A stretch of DNA of 64,000 nucleotides from a virus: positions 1 through 64,000 of the IMG/VR virus record IMGVR_UViG_3300036939_000021. The stretch is one strand, 5' to 3'. Position 1 is the first letter of the stretch. Every line of letters starts with the position of its first letter. The position numbers were made by a program, and so were the translations under genes. Under the pieces are notes generated by a model. That model ran no database searches. It was not told where the DNA came from and saw only the letters and a program-made list of their open reading frames with translations. Positions 29,739-37,685 of this stretch are shown here, in pieces.

Positions 29739-30634
29739 CCTTTGAATTTTGCCGGAATTTCAGGAAACAATTTGTTAAGCTCTTTTAATTGCACAGGCGC
29801 GTATTTAGCTAACCATTTATAAAAAGTAGAACATAATAATTCTGGAAAACAATATCCGATAGTTCTAGGAAAAGCCTTATTATGAGCTTTTTGTGGAATT
29901 TGATGAAAACTATATATAGGTGAAATTGGACTATATTCAGAAATTAGTAATGCCCATACATCAATATCTTTCCAATCTCCAATAGGTAAACTTCTAAAAA
30001 AAGGTAAAAGATTTTCATCATTATTATCACAATGTTGTAATAAACCTTTTTTAGCTATTTCAAATGCTCTTTCTTGTCCTTCACCCTGACGATTAGCCCA
30101 TAACCATAAAACATTTTTCTCTTCTTCTTCATATAGAAAATGAAATTGAAAAACAGCTTCATGATTTATGGAATCTCTCATCTCTCCCCAATCCCAAAAA
30201 CTTAAAGGTTTACCTTCTTTTGTTCTTATTCCATAAGAATTACCCCAATCTAAATAAGCTCTAACAATTTGGGGATGAGGTCTATCTGTTGTATAAAGTT
30301 GATAAATATCGGGTTCATTCCATTTAAAATTATCTGTAATATATTTGTCCCATTCGGGAATAACTGACCAATGTATAGGTAAATCGTATCCATTATCAAT
30401 AGTAAGTCTTACATAATCGAGTTCTGCTAATCTTAAAATTATGGCAAGTGCCATAGAATCTTTGCCAAAACCAAACCATAACGCTGGAATAATATTTTGA
30501 TTTACTCGTGGGTCTTTATAAAAATCTTGAACACGTTTTATAGTTTTTTGTTTTAAATTTTTGAAATTATCTGTTTCAGAATGTACTAAGGCTTTTGCAT
30601 ATTTTTCTGGAGGTAGAGCTTTATCTATTCTCAT
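29729..30634 (-). CDS. PAPS reductase-like PP-loop protein, 301 aa
   Basis: PP-loop FGFGKDSMALAI at about 54-65 and a C-terminal DWKDIDVWALLISEYSPISP segment are typical of phosphoadenosine-phosphosulfate reductase-like ATP pyrophosphatases. Phage and plasmid members of this family are not sulfate-assimilation enzymes; they often pair with a ParB-like protein (IbrA/IbrB type), and a ParB-like gene is indeed two genes upstream. The reaction is unknown. The loop reads GFGKDS instead of the usual SGGKDS. Start and stop overlap the neighbouring genes. Confidence 0.75.
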   Translation of the reverse strand: MRIDKALPPEKYAKALVHSETDNFKNLKQKTIKRVQDFYKDPRVNQNIIPALWFGFGKDSMALAIILRLAELDYVRLTIDNGYDLPIHWSVIPEWDKYITDNFKWNEPDIYQLYTTDRPHPQIVRAYLDWGNSYGIRTKEGKPLSFWDWGEMRDSINHEAVFQFHFLYEEEEKNVLWLWANRQGEGQERAFEIAKKGLLQHCDNNDENLLPFFRSLPIGDWKDIDVWALLISEYSPISPIYSFHQIPQKAHNKAFPRTIGYCFPELLCSTFYKWLAKYAPVQLKELNKLFPEIPAKFKGIL

Positions 30635-31326
30635 TCGTTTTCATTATTCCATAGGTCGTTTTCTGTATCATCGTCTTTTAACAGCTCTTGGGTTTCTTGG
30701 GAGGTTTGGTTTTCTTCTTGTGTGTTGTCTTCGGTTTTTTCTTTTTCACCTTTTACTTCCTTAATCAGAGATTGTAATTCTTCTAGAGGTAATCCCGCTT
30801 CTAATTTTAATTGTGTAATTGCAGAAAGTACAAGTTCTTTTGTTGGTGTATCTTCGGAGTATTTTAAAATATTGATGAGCAATACTTTACAGATATCAAG
30901 CTGTCTAACAATACTCCCCGAATCATTCAGAGCTAAACGCTGCGCTCCATCGGCTAGTGCGATAGTCGAATTTAAATGTCTTACTAAAGTGTCAGGAGAC
31001 AAATTTAATAATAAAAGTTTTAACTCATGTATAAATTCGGGTGAAACTCTTTGATTATCTGGGATATCTTCATTTGTTGGATCGGCTAGAGCTTCAGCTA
31101 CATCTATAATATTTTGTGCTTCTTTATTAAATTTTCCGTAATTTTCTAAAAGATATTGGATACGTCCGTGTGCTAAATAGAACGCATCCTCGATAATACT
31201 ATCAAAAGTATATTTTTTAGCTTCTAAATATGAAGCTTGCCATTTAGATGGTAACGAATTTTTATAAAAAGAATTCTCAGGTATTTTTTTAGGTCTACCT
31301 CTACCTCGTTTAATCGGTTCGTTCAT
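30631..31326 (-). CDS. AT-hook-containing hypothetical protein, 231 aa
   Basis: N-terminal AT-hook-like RGRGRPKKIP at residues about 7-16, then a helical core and a strongly acidic tail (EKEKTEDNTQEENQ). AT-hooks bind the minor groove of AT-rich DNA. Size and layout would suit a small terminase subunit or a regulator, but there is no specific evidence. Overlaps both neighbours in the operon. Confidence 0.6.
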   Translation of the reverse strand: MNEPIKRGRGRPKKIPENSFYKNSLPSKWQASYLEAKKYTFDSIIEDAFYLAHGRIQYLLENYGKFNKEAQNIIDVAEALADPTNEDIPDNQRVSPEFIHELKLLLLNLSPDTLVRHLNSTIALADGAQRLALNDSGSIVRQLDICKVLLINILKYSEDTPTKELVLSAITQLKLEAGLPLEELQSLIKEVKGEKEKTEDNTQEENQTSQETQELLKDDDTENDLWNNENE

Positions 31327-31660
31327 TTTCTTTTATTAATTTTTGTTCTTTTACTTTATGAGTAAATTCATGTACTAGTCGATTAACTTGTCGCATTGCT
31401 TTAGAATATCGACCATGTTTATAAGCGTTCTGAGAAGATCGCCTTTTTCCTTCAGGTGTTTTTGCTCCTGTCGATTTTAACCAAGGTTTATTCTCGTTTA
31501 TTATTCGTCGCATTTTTTCTGCTACTTCTAATTTACGTTTAAGTTTTTCGTCAGAAATAGGAGGAGATTCACTATTAGGTTTATTTAAAGTAATCTCCGA
31601 TTCTTTACGAAAAATAGTAACAATTTTTGCTAACTCTTTAGGATCTTTTTTCTCATTCAT
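31310..31660 (-). CDS. hypothetical protein with a GAKTPEGKxxSxxNAxKHG motif, 116 aa
   Basis: The motif GAKTPEGKRRSSQNAYKHG resembles a short signature (TPEGK..SS.NA.KHG) that occurs in many small bacterial and phage proteins of unknown function. Both ends are Lys/Glu-rich helices. Overlaps the downstream gene by 17 bases. Confidence 0.6.
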   Translation of the reverse strand: MNEKKDPKELAKIVTIFRKESEITLNKPNSESPPISDEKLKRKLEVAEKMRRIINENKPWLKSTGAKTPEGKRRSSQNAYKHGRYSKAMRQVNRLVHEFTHKVKEQKLIKENERTD

Positions 31661-32636
31661 TGTTTTCTACTTTGGTTGTTGTATAGAATTGCTTGACTGT
31701 TTCAAAAAGTGTTTGACTTCTCCATTGATGTATATCTCCTTTCTTTTCTATACCTAGAACATCGGCTAACTCTTCAATTAAACTTTTGAATTCAGATAGT
31801 AAACTTTTATCTAAATATACTAAAAATCTCGATTGTGTAGAAGCATCATAATTATAAGATTCTGATTTATTTTCTGCTAGTACTGTATTAAAACTCTCTG
31901 ATTCTTCTAAAAGTTGAGTATTCTCTTGATATTGTTCTTCTTCAGATAATTCTTCTTCTGTGTCACTTTCATCATTAGAATCTATGCTTACTCGATCAGA
32001 AGGTAATCTAGTATTATCGTACTCTTTAAATTCATATTCGTCTTCCTCATATTCTGATGATTCCGGTGTTTTCTCTTCCTTCTGCTTTACGTAGGCTTGA
32101 ACAAATACTTTTTTAGTAGACTCATCCCATCCGGCTAAGTCTGTTTGCTTCTTAGGGAGTTTTGCTAGAATCTTAGCGAGTTTAGCTGGATTATCTTGAC
32201 CGTCCTTAGCTGTATTATTGAGACGTATAAGAGCGGCTTGACTGGAATCATCATCAAGACTTGTGAGAACTACTGGACACTTTTCCCAGAATTTTTTATT
32301 AAAACGTTGTCTATGAAGAGTCTGTAATTCTTCCCTCTCTCCGGCTTTTAACCATTTCTGCCATTCATTCTCCCACCATTCGGAATCATCGATAGTTCTT
32401 AAATTATCGGCAACTAACACTCTACCGTGACCTGATAACAGATAATCATAATCTCCGGTAGATTTTGTATTGAGAGTAGGATATGTGAGCCAACCAAATG
32501 CGATTAACGATTTTTTTATTTCTTCTAAATCTTCTCCATTTTCCCAAGAATGTTCTCTAGGATTATCTGGATGAAACCTATCTATTAGTAAATTTGTTGG
32601 TAGCCATATTAATGATGTATCTTGTTTACTAGGCAT
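31653..32636 (-). CDS. ParB-like protein (IbrB-type context), 327 aa
   Basis: ParB/Srx-type N-terminal domain: DNPREHS at about 24-30, ALIRLNNTAKDGQDNPA later and LLSGHGRVLVADNL with the GHGR signature at 69-72. The C-terminal half is acidic and disordered-looking. With the PAPS reductase-like gene two genes downstream it recalls the IbrA/IbrB pair of enterobacterial prophages. It overlaps the sigma-factor gene by 8 bases, so the two are co-translated. Confidence 0.7.
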   Translation of the reverse strand: MPSKQDTSLIWLPTNLLIDRFHPDNPREHSWENGEDLEEIKKSLIAFGWLTYPTLNTKSTGDYDYLLSGHGRVLVADNLRTIDDSEWWENEWQKWLKAGEREELQTLHRQRFNKKFWEKCPVVLTSLDDDSSQAALIRLNNTAKDGQDNPAKLAKILAKLPKKQTDLAGWDESTKKVFVQAYVKQKEEKTPESSEYEEDEYEFKEYDNTRLPSDRVSIDSNDESDTEEELSEEEQYQENTQLLEESESFNTVLAENKSESYNYDASTQSRFLVYLDKSLLSEFKSLIEELADVLGIEKKGDIHQWRSQTLFETVKQFYTTTKVENNE

Positions 32637-33324
32637 TTTTATTACAATATTCGTGTTGTAAATGTATTATGGCTTGCTTTTCTAATTTCTTTACAGTCGC
32701 AGGTTTTAATTGTAAAACTATTGCTGTGTCTTTTATAGTCATTTCCTGAAGTATTCGACATGAGATTACATGACGTTCTTCCTCTGTAAGTATCGATAAC
32801 ACCTCATAAATGCAGATTTTAGAAGGTTCTTCATATAACTTTTCTTCTATATCTTCTACTATAGGTTTAAATTTTTGTATATAAATATTATTAAGCTCTA
32901 CAGCTTGTTCTTTAGATATACCTAATTCCAGTGCTGCTTTCCTATATGATATTTTATTTTGTAAAGAATATTTTTTTATTTTTTGGTGGAGTTCTTGAGT
33001 TTTTGGGGGAATACGGATTAAATGTCCTTTATCCCGTAACCAGTGTAAAATCTCTCCTCTAATTTTAGGGAGTGCAAAAGGTGTAAATTTTATCTTTAGA
33101 TCGGGATTATAATTTTCTACCGCTTTTATTAAGCCTATTGTACCGATTTGAAATAAATCCTCAAAACTCTCTTTACAGCGTGTACGATAATAATTAGCTA
33201 CTTGGGTAACAAATCTTAAATTAGTTTTTACAATTTTATTACGAGTTTCAATATCCCTTGTAAGTTGATATTGTTGAAAAAGTTCTACATTATATAAATT
33301 TTTTGTTAATCTAAGTTTTCTCAC
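32629..33324 (-). CDS. phage-encoded sigma-70 family factor, 231 aa
   Basis: Region 2 is recognisable (FEDLFQIGTIGLIKAVENYN, FTPFALPKIRGEILHWLRDK), followed by region 3 (IRIPPKTQELHQKI) and a C-terminal region 4 helix-turn-helix (LTEEERHVI, MTIKDTAIVLQLKPATVKKL). It is a short group 3-type factor without region 1. It should redirect host RNA polymerase to phage promoters, most likely late ones. It starts with GTG and only 6 bases separate it from a divergent gene, so its own promoter must lie inside that gene. Confidence 0.8.
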   Translation of the reverse strand: MRKLRLTKNLYNVELFQQYQLTRDIETRNKIVKTNLRFVTQVANYYRTRCKESFEDLFQIGTIGLIKAVENYNPDLKIKFTPFALPKIRGEILHWLRDKGHLIRIPPKTQELHQKIKKYSLQNKISYRKAALELGISKEQAVELNNIYIQKFKPIVEDIEEKLYEEPSKICIYEVLSILTEEERHVISCRILQEMTIKDTAIVLQLKPATVKKLEKQAIIHLQHEYCNKNA

Positions 33325-33330
33325 AGAATC

Positions 33331-33768
33331 ATGACTAAAATATTTATTGCTAATCTAATAATTAACTTTAACGTAGAAATTACTAAGGATGAAATAGAGA
33401 TCGATGAGATTACAGGAAATCCGGTAATTATCGATTCAGAGTCTATTTATAAAGTAAAAGCACATATTCGAGGATTGCCTAGTATTCTTCAGGAAATGGG
33501 GAGCAATCCAAATCAAGTTAATGTAGAAGGAAAAATAGTAGAAACATGGAATCAGAAATTAAAACGCTGGGAAAATAACAAAATATTGCCAACACATATT
33601 ATAAGGTATCAGACTGAAGCAACAGCTGTCTACCTTAATCCTGATGAAGGCTTTGAACAAAACTGTTATTTTACTCTTCAACCTGATGTTGACTCGAAAC
33701 GCCCTAGAGTCGCAAGACGATTAGCAAAACGTTTAGGTAGCGATATTAAAGGAATTTTAAGATTCTGA
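33331..33768 (+). CDS. hypothetical protein, possibly a head-tail protein, 145 aa
   Basis: Beta-rich sequence (IFIANLIINFNVEITKDEIE, IYKVKAHIRGLPS, HIIRYQTEATAVYLN) with a basic C-terminus (RVARRLAKRLGSD). Two head-tail genes lie 2 kb downstream on the plus strand, which makes a virion role plausible, but I recognise no family. Divergent from the sigma-factor gene with a 6-base gap. Confidence 0.5.
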   Translation: MTKIFIANLIINFNVEITKDEIEIDEITGNPVIIDSESIYKVKAHIRGLPSILQEMGSNPNQVNVEGKIVETWNQKLKRWENNKILPTHIIRYQTEATAVYLNPDEGFEQNCYFTLQPDVDSKRPRVARRLAKRLGSDIKGILRF

Positions 33769-33956
33769 AGAAAAATAAATCACTAGGTAATTATTGCAAA
33801 TTTTGTTATAAAAAAGTTTTCTATAAAAGAACTATAGCTAAACTATGCGAACTTAATCGAAAAAATTATAAATTTATGAAAGTTGAAGGTGTTATCTGTG
33901 ATTCTTGTATTAATGGTTTTGATGATGGTGATAATAGAGATTATATAGAAATTTAA
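33762..33956 (+). CDS. small CxxC protein with no standard start codon, about 64 aa
   Basis: An open frame with convincing protein features: YCKFCYKK and ICDSCINGFDD form two CxxC pairs, i.e. a zinc-finger-like unit, followed by an acidic tail. It overlaps the stop of the previous gene, but no ATG, GTG or TTG lies in the right place; only ATT 33762 or CTG 33765 do, with AAAGGA a few bases upstream. Rare-start use, a frameshifted fusion to the upstream gene or a lost start are the options. Confidence 0.4.
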   Translation: MLKKNKSLGNYCKFCYKKVFYKRTIAKLCELNRKNYKFMKVEGVICDSCINGFDDGDNRDYIEI

Positions 33957-33973
33957 ATTTGAGACACCTTTGA

Positions 33974-34016
33974 ATAAGAAAAAAGCTAGATTTAAAAAAT
34001 CTAGCTTTTTTCTTAT
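33974..34016. terminator. 20-bp-stem terminator, usable in both directions
   Basis: Perfect 20-bp stem (33974-33993 with 33997-34016), AAA loop, with A-rich left and T-rich right arms. Confidence 0.85.
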
Positions 34017-34026
34017 GATTTTTTAT

Positions 34027-34137
34027 TTAACGAATTTTAGGGAACCGTTTATTTTTACCATGTTCTTGAGATTTGAAATATGTCATGGCTTCTATTACAA
34101 GAGATTCTGGGAGTTCCTCTACAGATAGTTCCTTAAT
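34027..34137 (-). pseudogene. 3' fragment of a gene beside the second TnpB
   Basis: A 36-codon minus-strand frame without a start encodes ELSVEELPESLVIEAMTYF and ends KRFPKIR with TAA. It begins within a few bases of the TnpB 3' end, as if the insertion had cut off the rest of the gene. Confidence 0.4.
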
Positions 34138-34155
34138 TCATGGACAAATATCCAA

Positions 34156-35364
34156 TCAATTAAGTTTATAAGGAGTAATCCTTACTGGCTGAACTACAAC
34201 AGCCTGTATTCCTTCTACAAACGCATTAGGAAATACTTTTCTGATTATATTTAAACTACCGTTGATATCAGCATTTATAAATTTGTTGTCAGCAGTTCTA
34301 AACAGCCCTCTTTTGACTCGCTTTCCCAAATACAACTCATGTTTACAAATAGGTTCATTATCCAAAGCACTACATTTTGAAGTGTAGCTTTCCTCTGTAA
34401 TGAAAACTTCAATGCCAACTAACTCACATTTGTACTGAAGCATTTCAATAAACTTGGCATGAGGAATTTGTACAAAGTTTTGGTTATTCCGCTTACCTAA
34501 ATTTATTTCTTGCTTCCAACCATCGTTTTTACCTATCACAAGGTTGCCAACTCGATGCTTAAGTAAGTAATTAACAATGAATCGACTTGCATTGTGTAGG
34601 TAATTATCTACTTTGCAGTTACGCTTATGAGTCAGTTTTTGAATCTGATTTGATGTGTAAATTTTACCCTTTAGTTTAGATTGCAGGCTAGCACGTTTCT
34701 TATTGAAATATACGTTGATTGACTTAAGAGGTCTTCCGTTAACCAGTACAGGTTTAAAGCCTTTAAGATTTGATGTTAAAGCCCCTAATGTATTCAGCCC
34801 GATATCTAAACCAGCAACAGTATTAGAGTCTAACTCGTGTTGTTCAGTTTCTTTCTCATAGACTACCTCAATAACATAATATTTGATTTTTGGAACTATT
34901 CTAACTTGACAAACATTATCAACTTTTGTAGGAATAAATATGTCTGTTTTAGATGGGTTAATTAAACCTTTTTTCAAGGCTTTCTTGCTAATTGCTTGAT
35001 TGGTGTAAGTGACTAAGTTTCTACCTTCCGTTTTATGTTTATAGCCAGGTAACTTAGGTCTGCCCTTAAACTTAGCAGGATTCTTGTAATATTCTTTATT
35101 TATCACAGCGAATGACTTCCAAGCTTCATCAAGCTTCATTAACACTTGCTGAGATACCTTGGCAGGCAAAGCAAGATAGTCAGGTGTATTCTGACACTGC
35201 TTTTGAACAGTGTTGTAACTTAGCCTAGTTCTGTCATTTATAAACGGTTGCCTAATTAGATAATTTGCATAGTTAAACAAATTTTTAGACAAAAAGCAGA
35301 ATTTGTCACATTCTTTATAAAATTTATGACTTTGTTTGATGATATGTCGTTCGACTAGCTGCAT
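34156..35364 (-). CDS. tnpB: TnpB of a variant type with altered nuclease motifs, 402 aa
   Basis: Second TnpB, only distantly related to that at 7936. First catalytic Asp in VAGLDIGLNTLG and final Asp in FINADINGSLNI are present. The usual second motif with Glu is replaced by LVIGKNDGWKQEINLG, and the zinc-ribbon cysteines are missing (ESYTSKCSALDNEPICKH). I recall a TnpB branch with exactly these changes. ATG 35364 is chosen because the family N-terminus (MQLVERHIIKQS) begins there and the -10 box lies upstream of it. An RHH gene is divergent. Confidence 0.85.
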   Translation of the reverse strand: MQLVERHIIKQSHKFYKECDKFCFLSKNLFNYANYLIRQPFINDRTRLSYNTVQKQCQNTPDYLALPAKVSQQVLMKLDEAWKSFAVINKEYYKNPAKFKGRPKLPGYKHKTEGRNLVTYTNQAISKKALKKGLINPSKTDIFIPTKVDNVCQVRIVPKIKYYVIEVVYEKETEQHELDSNTVAGLDIGLNTLGALTSNLKGFKPVLVNGRPLKSINVYFNKKRASLQSKLKGKIYTSNQIQKLTHKRNCKVDNYLHNASRFIVNYLLKHRVGNLVIGKNDGWKQEINLGKRNNQNFVQIPHAKFIEMLQYKCELVGIEVFITEESYTSKCSALDNEPICKHELYLGKRVKRGLFRTADNKFINADINGSLNIIRKVFPNAFVEGIQAVVVQPVRITPYKLN

Positions 35365-35388
35365 ATCTGTTATAGTTGTACTAACACT

Positions 35389-35397
35389 AGTATAGCA
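35389..35397 (-). promoter_or_regulatory. TGC-extended -10 promoter of the second tnpB
   Basis: Minus-strand TGCTATACT 24 bases before the ATG. A CTAAC/GTTAG inverted pair (35381-35385 and 35401-35405) frames it and could bind the adjacent RHH protein. Confidence 0.5.
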
Positions 35398-35410
35398 AGA
35401 GTTAGTAGAA

Positions 35411-35557
35411 ATGACACGTTTATCAGAGAAAATTTTGACGATTCGCATACCAGATATAGAGATGCAACTGTTAACTGAGTATTGCAAGCAAACAAAAAGG
35501 ACAAAGACCGATGTGGTAAGGGAACTTATTCGATCCTTGTCACAAAAAGGTACTTGA
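35411..35557 (+). CDS. RHH-type regulator next to tnpB, 48 aa
   Basis: MTRLSEKILTIRIPDIEMQL, then TKRTKTDVVRELIRSL: a strand followed by two helices, the ribbon-helix-helix layout. Small RHH genes placed divergently from tnpB are common in cyanobacterial elements as I recall. It probably belongs to the element and controls tnpB expression from the 46-bp gap between the two genes. Confidence 0.6.
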   Translation: MTRLSEKILTIRIPDIEMQLLTEYCKQTKRTKTDVVRELIRSLSQKGT

Positions 35558-35660
35558 CTAAATATGTCTATATTTGACTACATTTTCAGCAAAGTTTTGC
35601 AATACTCAAAATTATCTAATACTATTTTTATTAAATAATTAACGAATAATCTTTAATACT

Positions 35661-35951
35661 ATGGCACGTTTAGATTGGACTCCACCACAGATAACAGAAT
35701 ATGCAGAGTTTCAATATAATGTGGATTATGCTGCTGAAGTACACGAACTTACAGGTAATCGCTGGACTGATAGAGGATTAAATGGATCTAATCTACCTGA
35801 TGTTATGGCTAGCGAATATGCTAGTACTCAGGATTTAATTCAAGCTTTTAAAAATACTGCTGAATACTTGGGAGAACGTTTTCAAAATGAAGCACCAGTA
35901 AATTCAGGAAAACTTAAAGCTAGTTTTAATATTGAATGGAAAAATTTATGA
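35661..35951 (+). CDS. minor tail/head-tail protein, HK97 gp10-like, 96 aa
   Basis: C-terminal AEYLGERFQNEAPVNSGKLK fits the P-x-xTG-x-L signature of HK97 gp10-type tail completion proteins, here shorter than usual. They act at the head-tail junction. It lies next to a tail-terminator candidate on the other strand and overlaps its end by 6 bases. Confidence 0.6.
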   Translation: MARLDWTPPQITEYAEFQYNVDYAAEVHELTGNRWTDRGLNGSNLPDVMASEYASTQDLIQAFKNTAEYLGERFQNEAPVNSGKLKASFNIEWKNL

Positions 35952-36383
35952 TTCCAGGGGGTAAACTCTAGTATTAAATACTATATTATCAGGAATTCTA
36001 AAAGTTGCTAAAAGTGTTTCGTATTCAGTAAAATTATTGATTGTTTCCCGACGATACGGAAAATTTAAACGCATTATTTCTATGGCGGTATCAAATTTAG
36101 TATATATTTCGGGTGTTCTCTCATTAGTTTTGAGTGTAATCATCCACTCAACAATATCCATTGATTGCGAATTTAATAATAAATCTGTGGATAAAGTATT
36201 TTTATACCTTCCGATAACACACTCAAGACCCCCTGTAACAGGTTCTTTTGGTGTAGATGGTGGCTCTACCCATATCGCCTTAATCTTAGTTCCATAAGTG
36301 CCTAGATACGGTGTGAGAATAGCTTCTAGCTTCTTACGTAATGGTAAAACTTGGGGGTAATAGGGATTAGGAAAAATTTCCAT
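35946..36383 (-). CDS. putative tail terminator/head-tail joining protein, 145 aa
   Basis: Beta-alpha-beta pattern with a GLECVIGRYKNTLSTDLLLN and MDIVEWMITLKTN core and a C-terminal strand, like small tail-terminator proteins; assignment is mainly from context with the gp10-like gene. ATG 36383 is preferred over a TTG at 36446 because the conserved-looking part starts there. Confidence 0.45.
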   Translation of the reverse strand: MEIFPNPYYPQVLPLRKKLEAILTPYLGTYGTKIKAIWVEPPSTPKEPVTGGLECVIGRYKNTLSTDLLLNSQSMDIVEWMITLKTNERTPEIYTKFDTAIEIMRLNFPYRRETINNFTEYETLLATFRIPDNIVFNTRVYPLES

Positions 36384-36620
36384 ACCGGAATAATATTTTA
36401 TTAAAAAATCTGCTTCAGTTTCGAGACACCAAAGCAGATAGTACAAACAAATTGTAACTGAGAGTGCTTTTAAATTTTAACAAAAAATCTTAAAAAATTT
36501 GTGTTTTTGTTATCACATCGAAGTATTTTTGAAAAATAATAAACTAACGTGTGGAAAACTATGTTGAATATGTGAATTATTCCAGTGATGAAATTATTAT
36601 ATAGAAATTTAAATATAGTC

Positions 36621-36649
36621 TTGACATATTAGATTTTTATAATTATAAT
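36621..36649 (+). promoter_or_regulatory. early promoter 21
   Basis: TTGACA at 36621-36626, 17-bp spacer, perfect TATAAT at 36644-36649, then the AGGAGTCGGGAAAG leader. Confidence 0.9.
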
Positions 36650-36687
36650 AGAGGAGTCGGGAAAGAAAAGCTAAGGAAATCGAAAAA

Positions 36688-36927
36688 ATGCTAAATAAAC
36701 CAGAATTGCTTGAGCATCTTAAGTCTTCTTTAGAAAAAGCTTCAAAAGCTACATCTAAAAAAGAATTAAGACAATATTTAAGCTTGGCTCGATCATATGC
36801 AGGAGCGCTCGATCATCCTTGTTCAGAAGAACTTCAAACTCAAATAAATTTTCTGGATAATTTCAAAGGACACTTACCAAAGATCCATCTAAAAAATATT
36901 CAGAATCTCTGCAAAACAATTCTCTAA
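36688..36927 (+). CDS. hypothetical helical protein, 79 aa
   Basis: Lys/Leu-rich helices (LLEHLKSSLEKASKATSKKE), no known family. Single-gene early cassette with the conserved leader. Confidence 0.65.
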   Translation: MLNKPELLEHLKSSLEKASKATSKKELRQYLSLARSYAGALDHPCSEELQTQINFLDNFKGHLPKIHLKNIQNLCKTIL

Positions 36928-36960
36928 TAAAACACTTTCGATTATTCCATGTCTTCTTTC

Positions 36961-36989
36961 TCTCCTCACCTTCGAGGAGATTTTTTTTT
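36961..36989 (+). terminator. intrinsic terminator
   Basis: TCTCCTC (36961-36967) pairs with GAGGAGA (36974-36980), then nine T. The same stem recurs at 38648. Confidence 0.85.
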
Positions 36990-37233
36990 ATCTAAGCGTT
37001 CCATCAAATATTCTTACAAAACCGCCATACTGTACAACTCGTACTACTACCTTTTTTGGTACAGAATTTAAACTCTGAAGACTTGCCACAGGTTTAAAAT
37101 CCCAATCGGAATTATGAGTACACAAATTTGTAAGAAATTCTAGAGATATAGAATTTTTTGTTGTGCGTTCTATCCAATAATAATTTTGTAAATAATTTAA
37201 ACCGTTAGGATCTGATTCTGATGATTGTGACAT
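36988..37233 (-). CDS. hypothetical protein, 81 aa
   Basis: MSQSSESDPNGLNYLQNYYW start; beta-like end (KKVVVRVVQYGGFVRIFDG). Unknown family. ATG 37233 is the most likely start; an upstream in-frame ATG would add a hydrophobic stretch. It may be a virion protein, since minus-strand genes here are mostly of that kind, but that is weak. Confidence 0.5.
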   Translation of the reverse strand: MSQSSESDPNGLNYLQNYYWIERTTKNSISLEFLTNLCTHNSDWDFKPVASLQSLNSVPKKVVVRVVQYGGFVRIFDGTLR

Positions 37234-37302
37234 TTTCAACAAAATAAAATAATATGCTAACACATCTATTATAATTATTGTTGAAAAAATATTAGGGCAT
37301 CT

Positions 37303-37596
37303 ATGATCTATTTCGCGTATAAACCTGGTTTTGTAAAAATAGGATATTCAAAAGACCCAAGTAAACGTTTGAAACAATTGCAAACTGGATGCCCAGAACG
37401 ATTAAAGATTATTTGTAAAATACCGGGAGATAAGAAACTTGAACGAAAATTACAGAAATTATTTTGGCGTAATCTTTTAGATGATGAATGGTTTTATTTT
37501 ACAACGGGTTTAAAACTATATATAAAACGTCTCACGGAATCATCGAAATTTGTTGAGCCGAATTATATAGAACTTTTTTGTGTTCCAGATATTTAA
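37303..37596 (+). CDS. GIY-YIG-type (T5orf172/MUG113) nuclease-like protein, 97 aa
   Basis: YFAYKPGFVKIGYSKDPSKR with LKQLQTGCPERLKIICKI, ERKLQKLFW and DEWFYFT match the T5orf172/MUG113 branch of GIY-YIG domains, with the usual GYS-x-D-x-x-R core. These are likely DNA-cleaving mobile-gene proteins. Stands alone between early cassettes; no family promoter is visible upstream. Confidence 0.8.
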   Translation: MIYFAYKPGFVKIGYSKDPSKRLKQLQTGCPERLKIICKIPGDKKLERKLQKLFWRNLLDDEWFYFTTGLKLYIKRLTESSKFVEPNYIELFCVPDI

Positions 37597-37685
37597 AAAA
37601 TATTTTTAAAATATATCTTGACATCTTAGATTTTTATTATTAAAATAAAGGAGTAGGAAAGAAAAGCTAAGGAAAGCGAAAAATG
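37595..37685 (+). repeat. promoter-plus-leader cassette, copy 1
   Basis: About 90 bp including promoter and leader up to the ATG; nearly identical to 38953-39045. Only a few positions differ (for example AAGGAGTAGG against GAGGAGTCGG). Confidence 0.85.
37618..37646 (+). promoter_or_regulatory. early promoter 22
   Basis: TTGACA at 37618-37623, 17-bp spacer, TAAAAT at 37641-37646; serves 37683 and 38195. Confidence 0.85.

Noticed and set aside
32641-32653. ATTACAATATTCG upstream of the ParB-like gene as a late promoter
   Set aside because: It lies only five bases before the start codon and is part of the sigma-factor coding end; the first base of the motif also differs.
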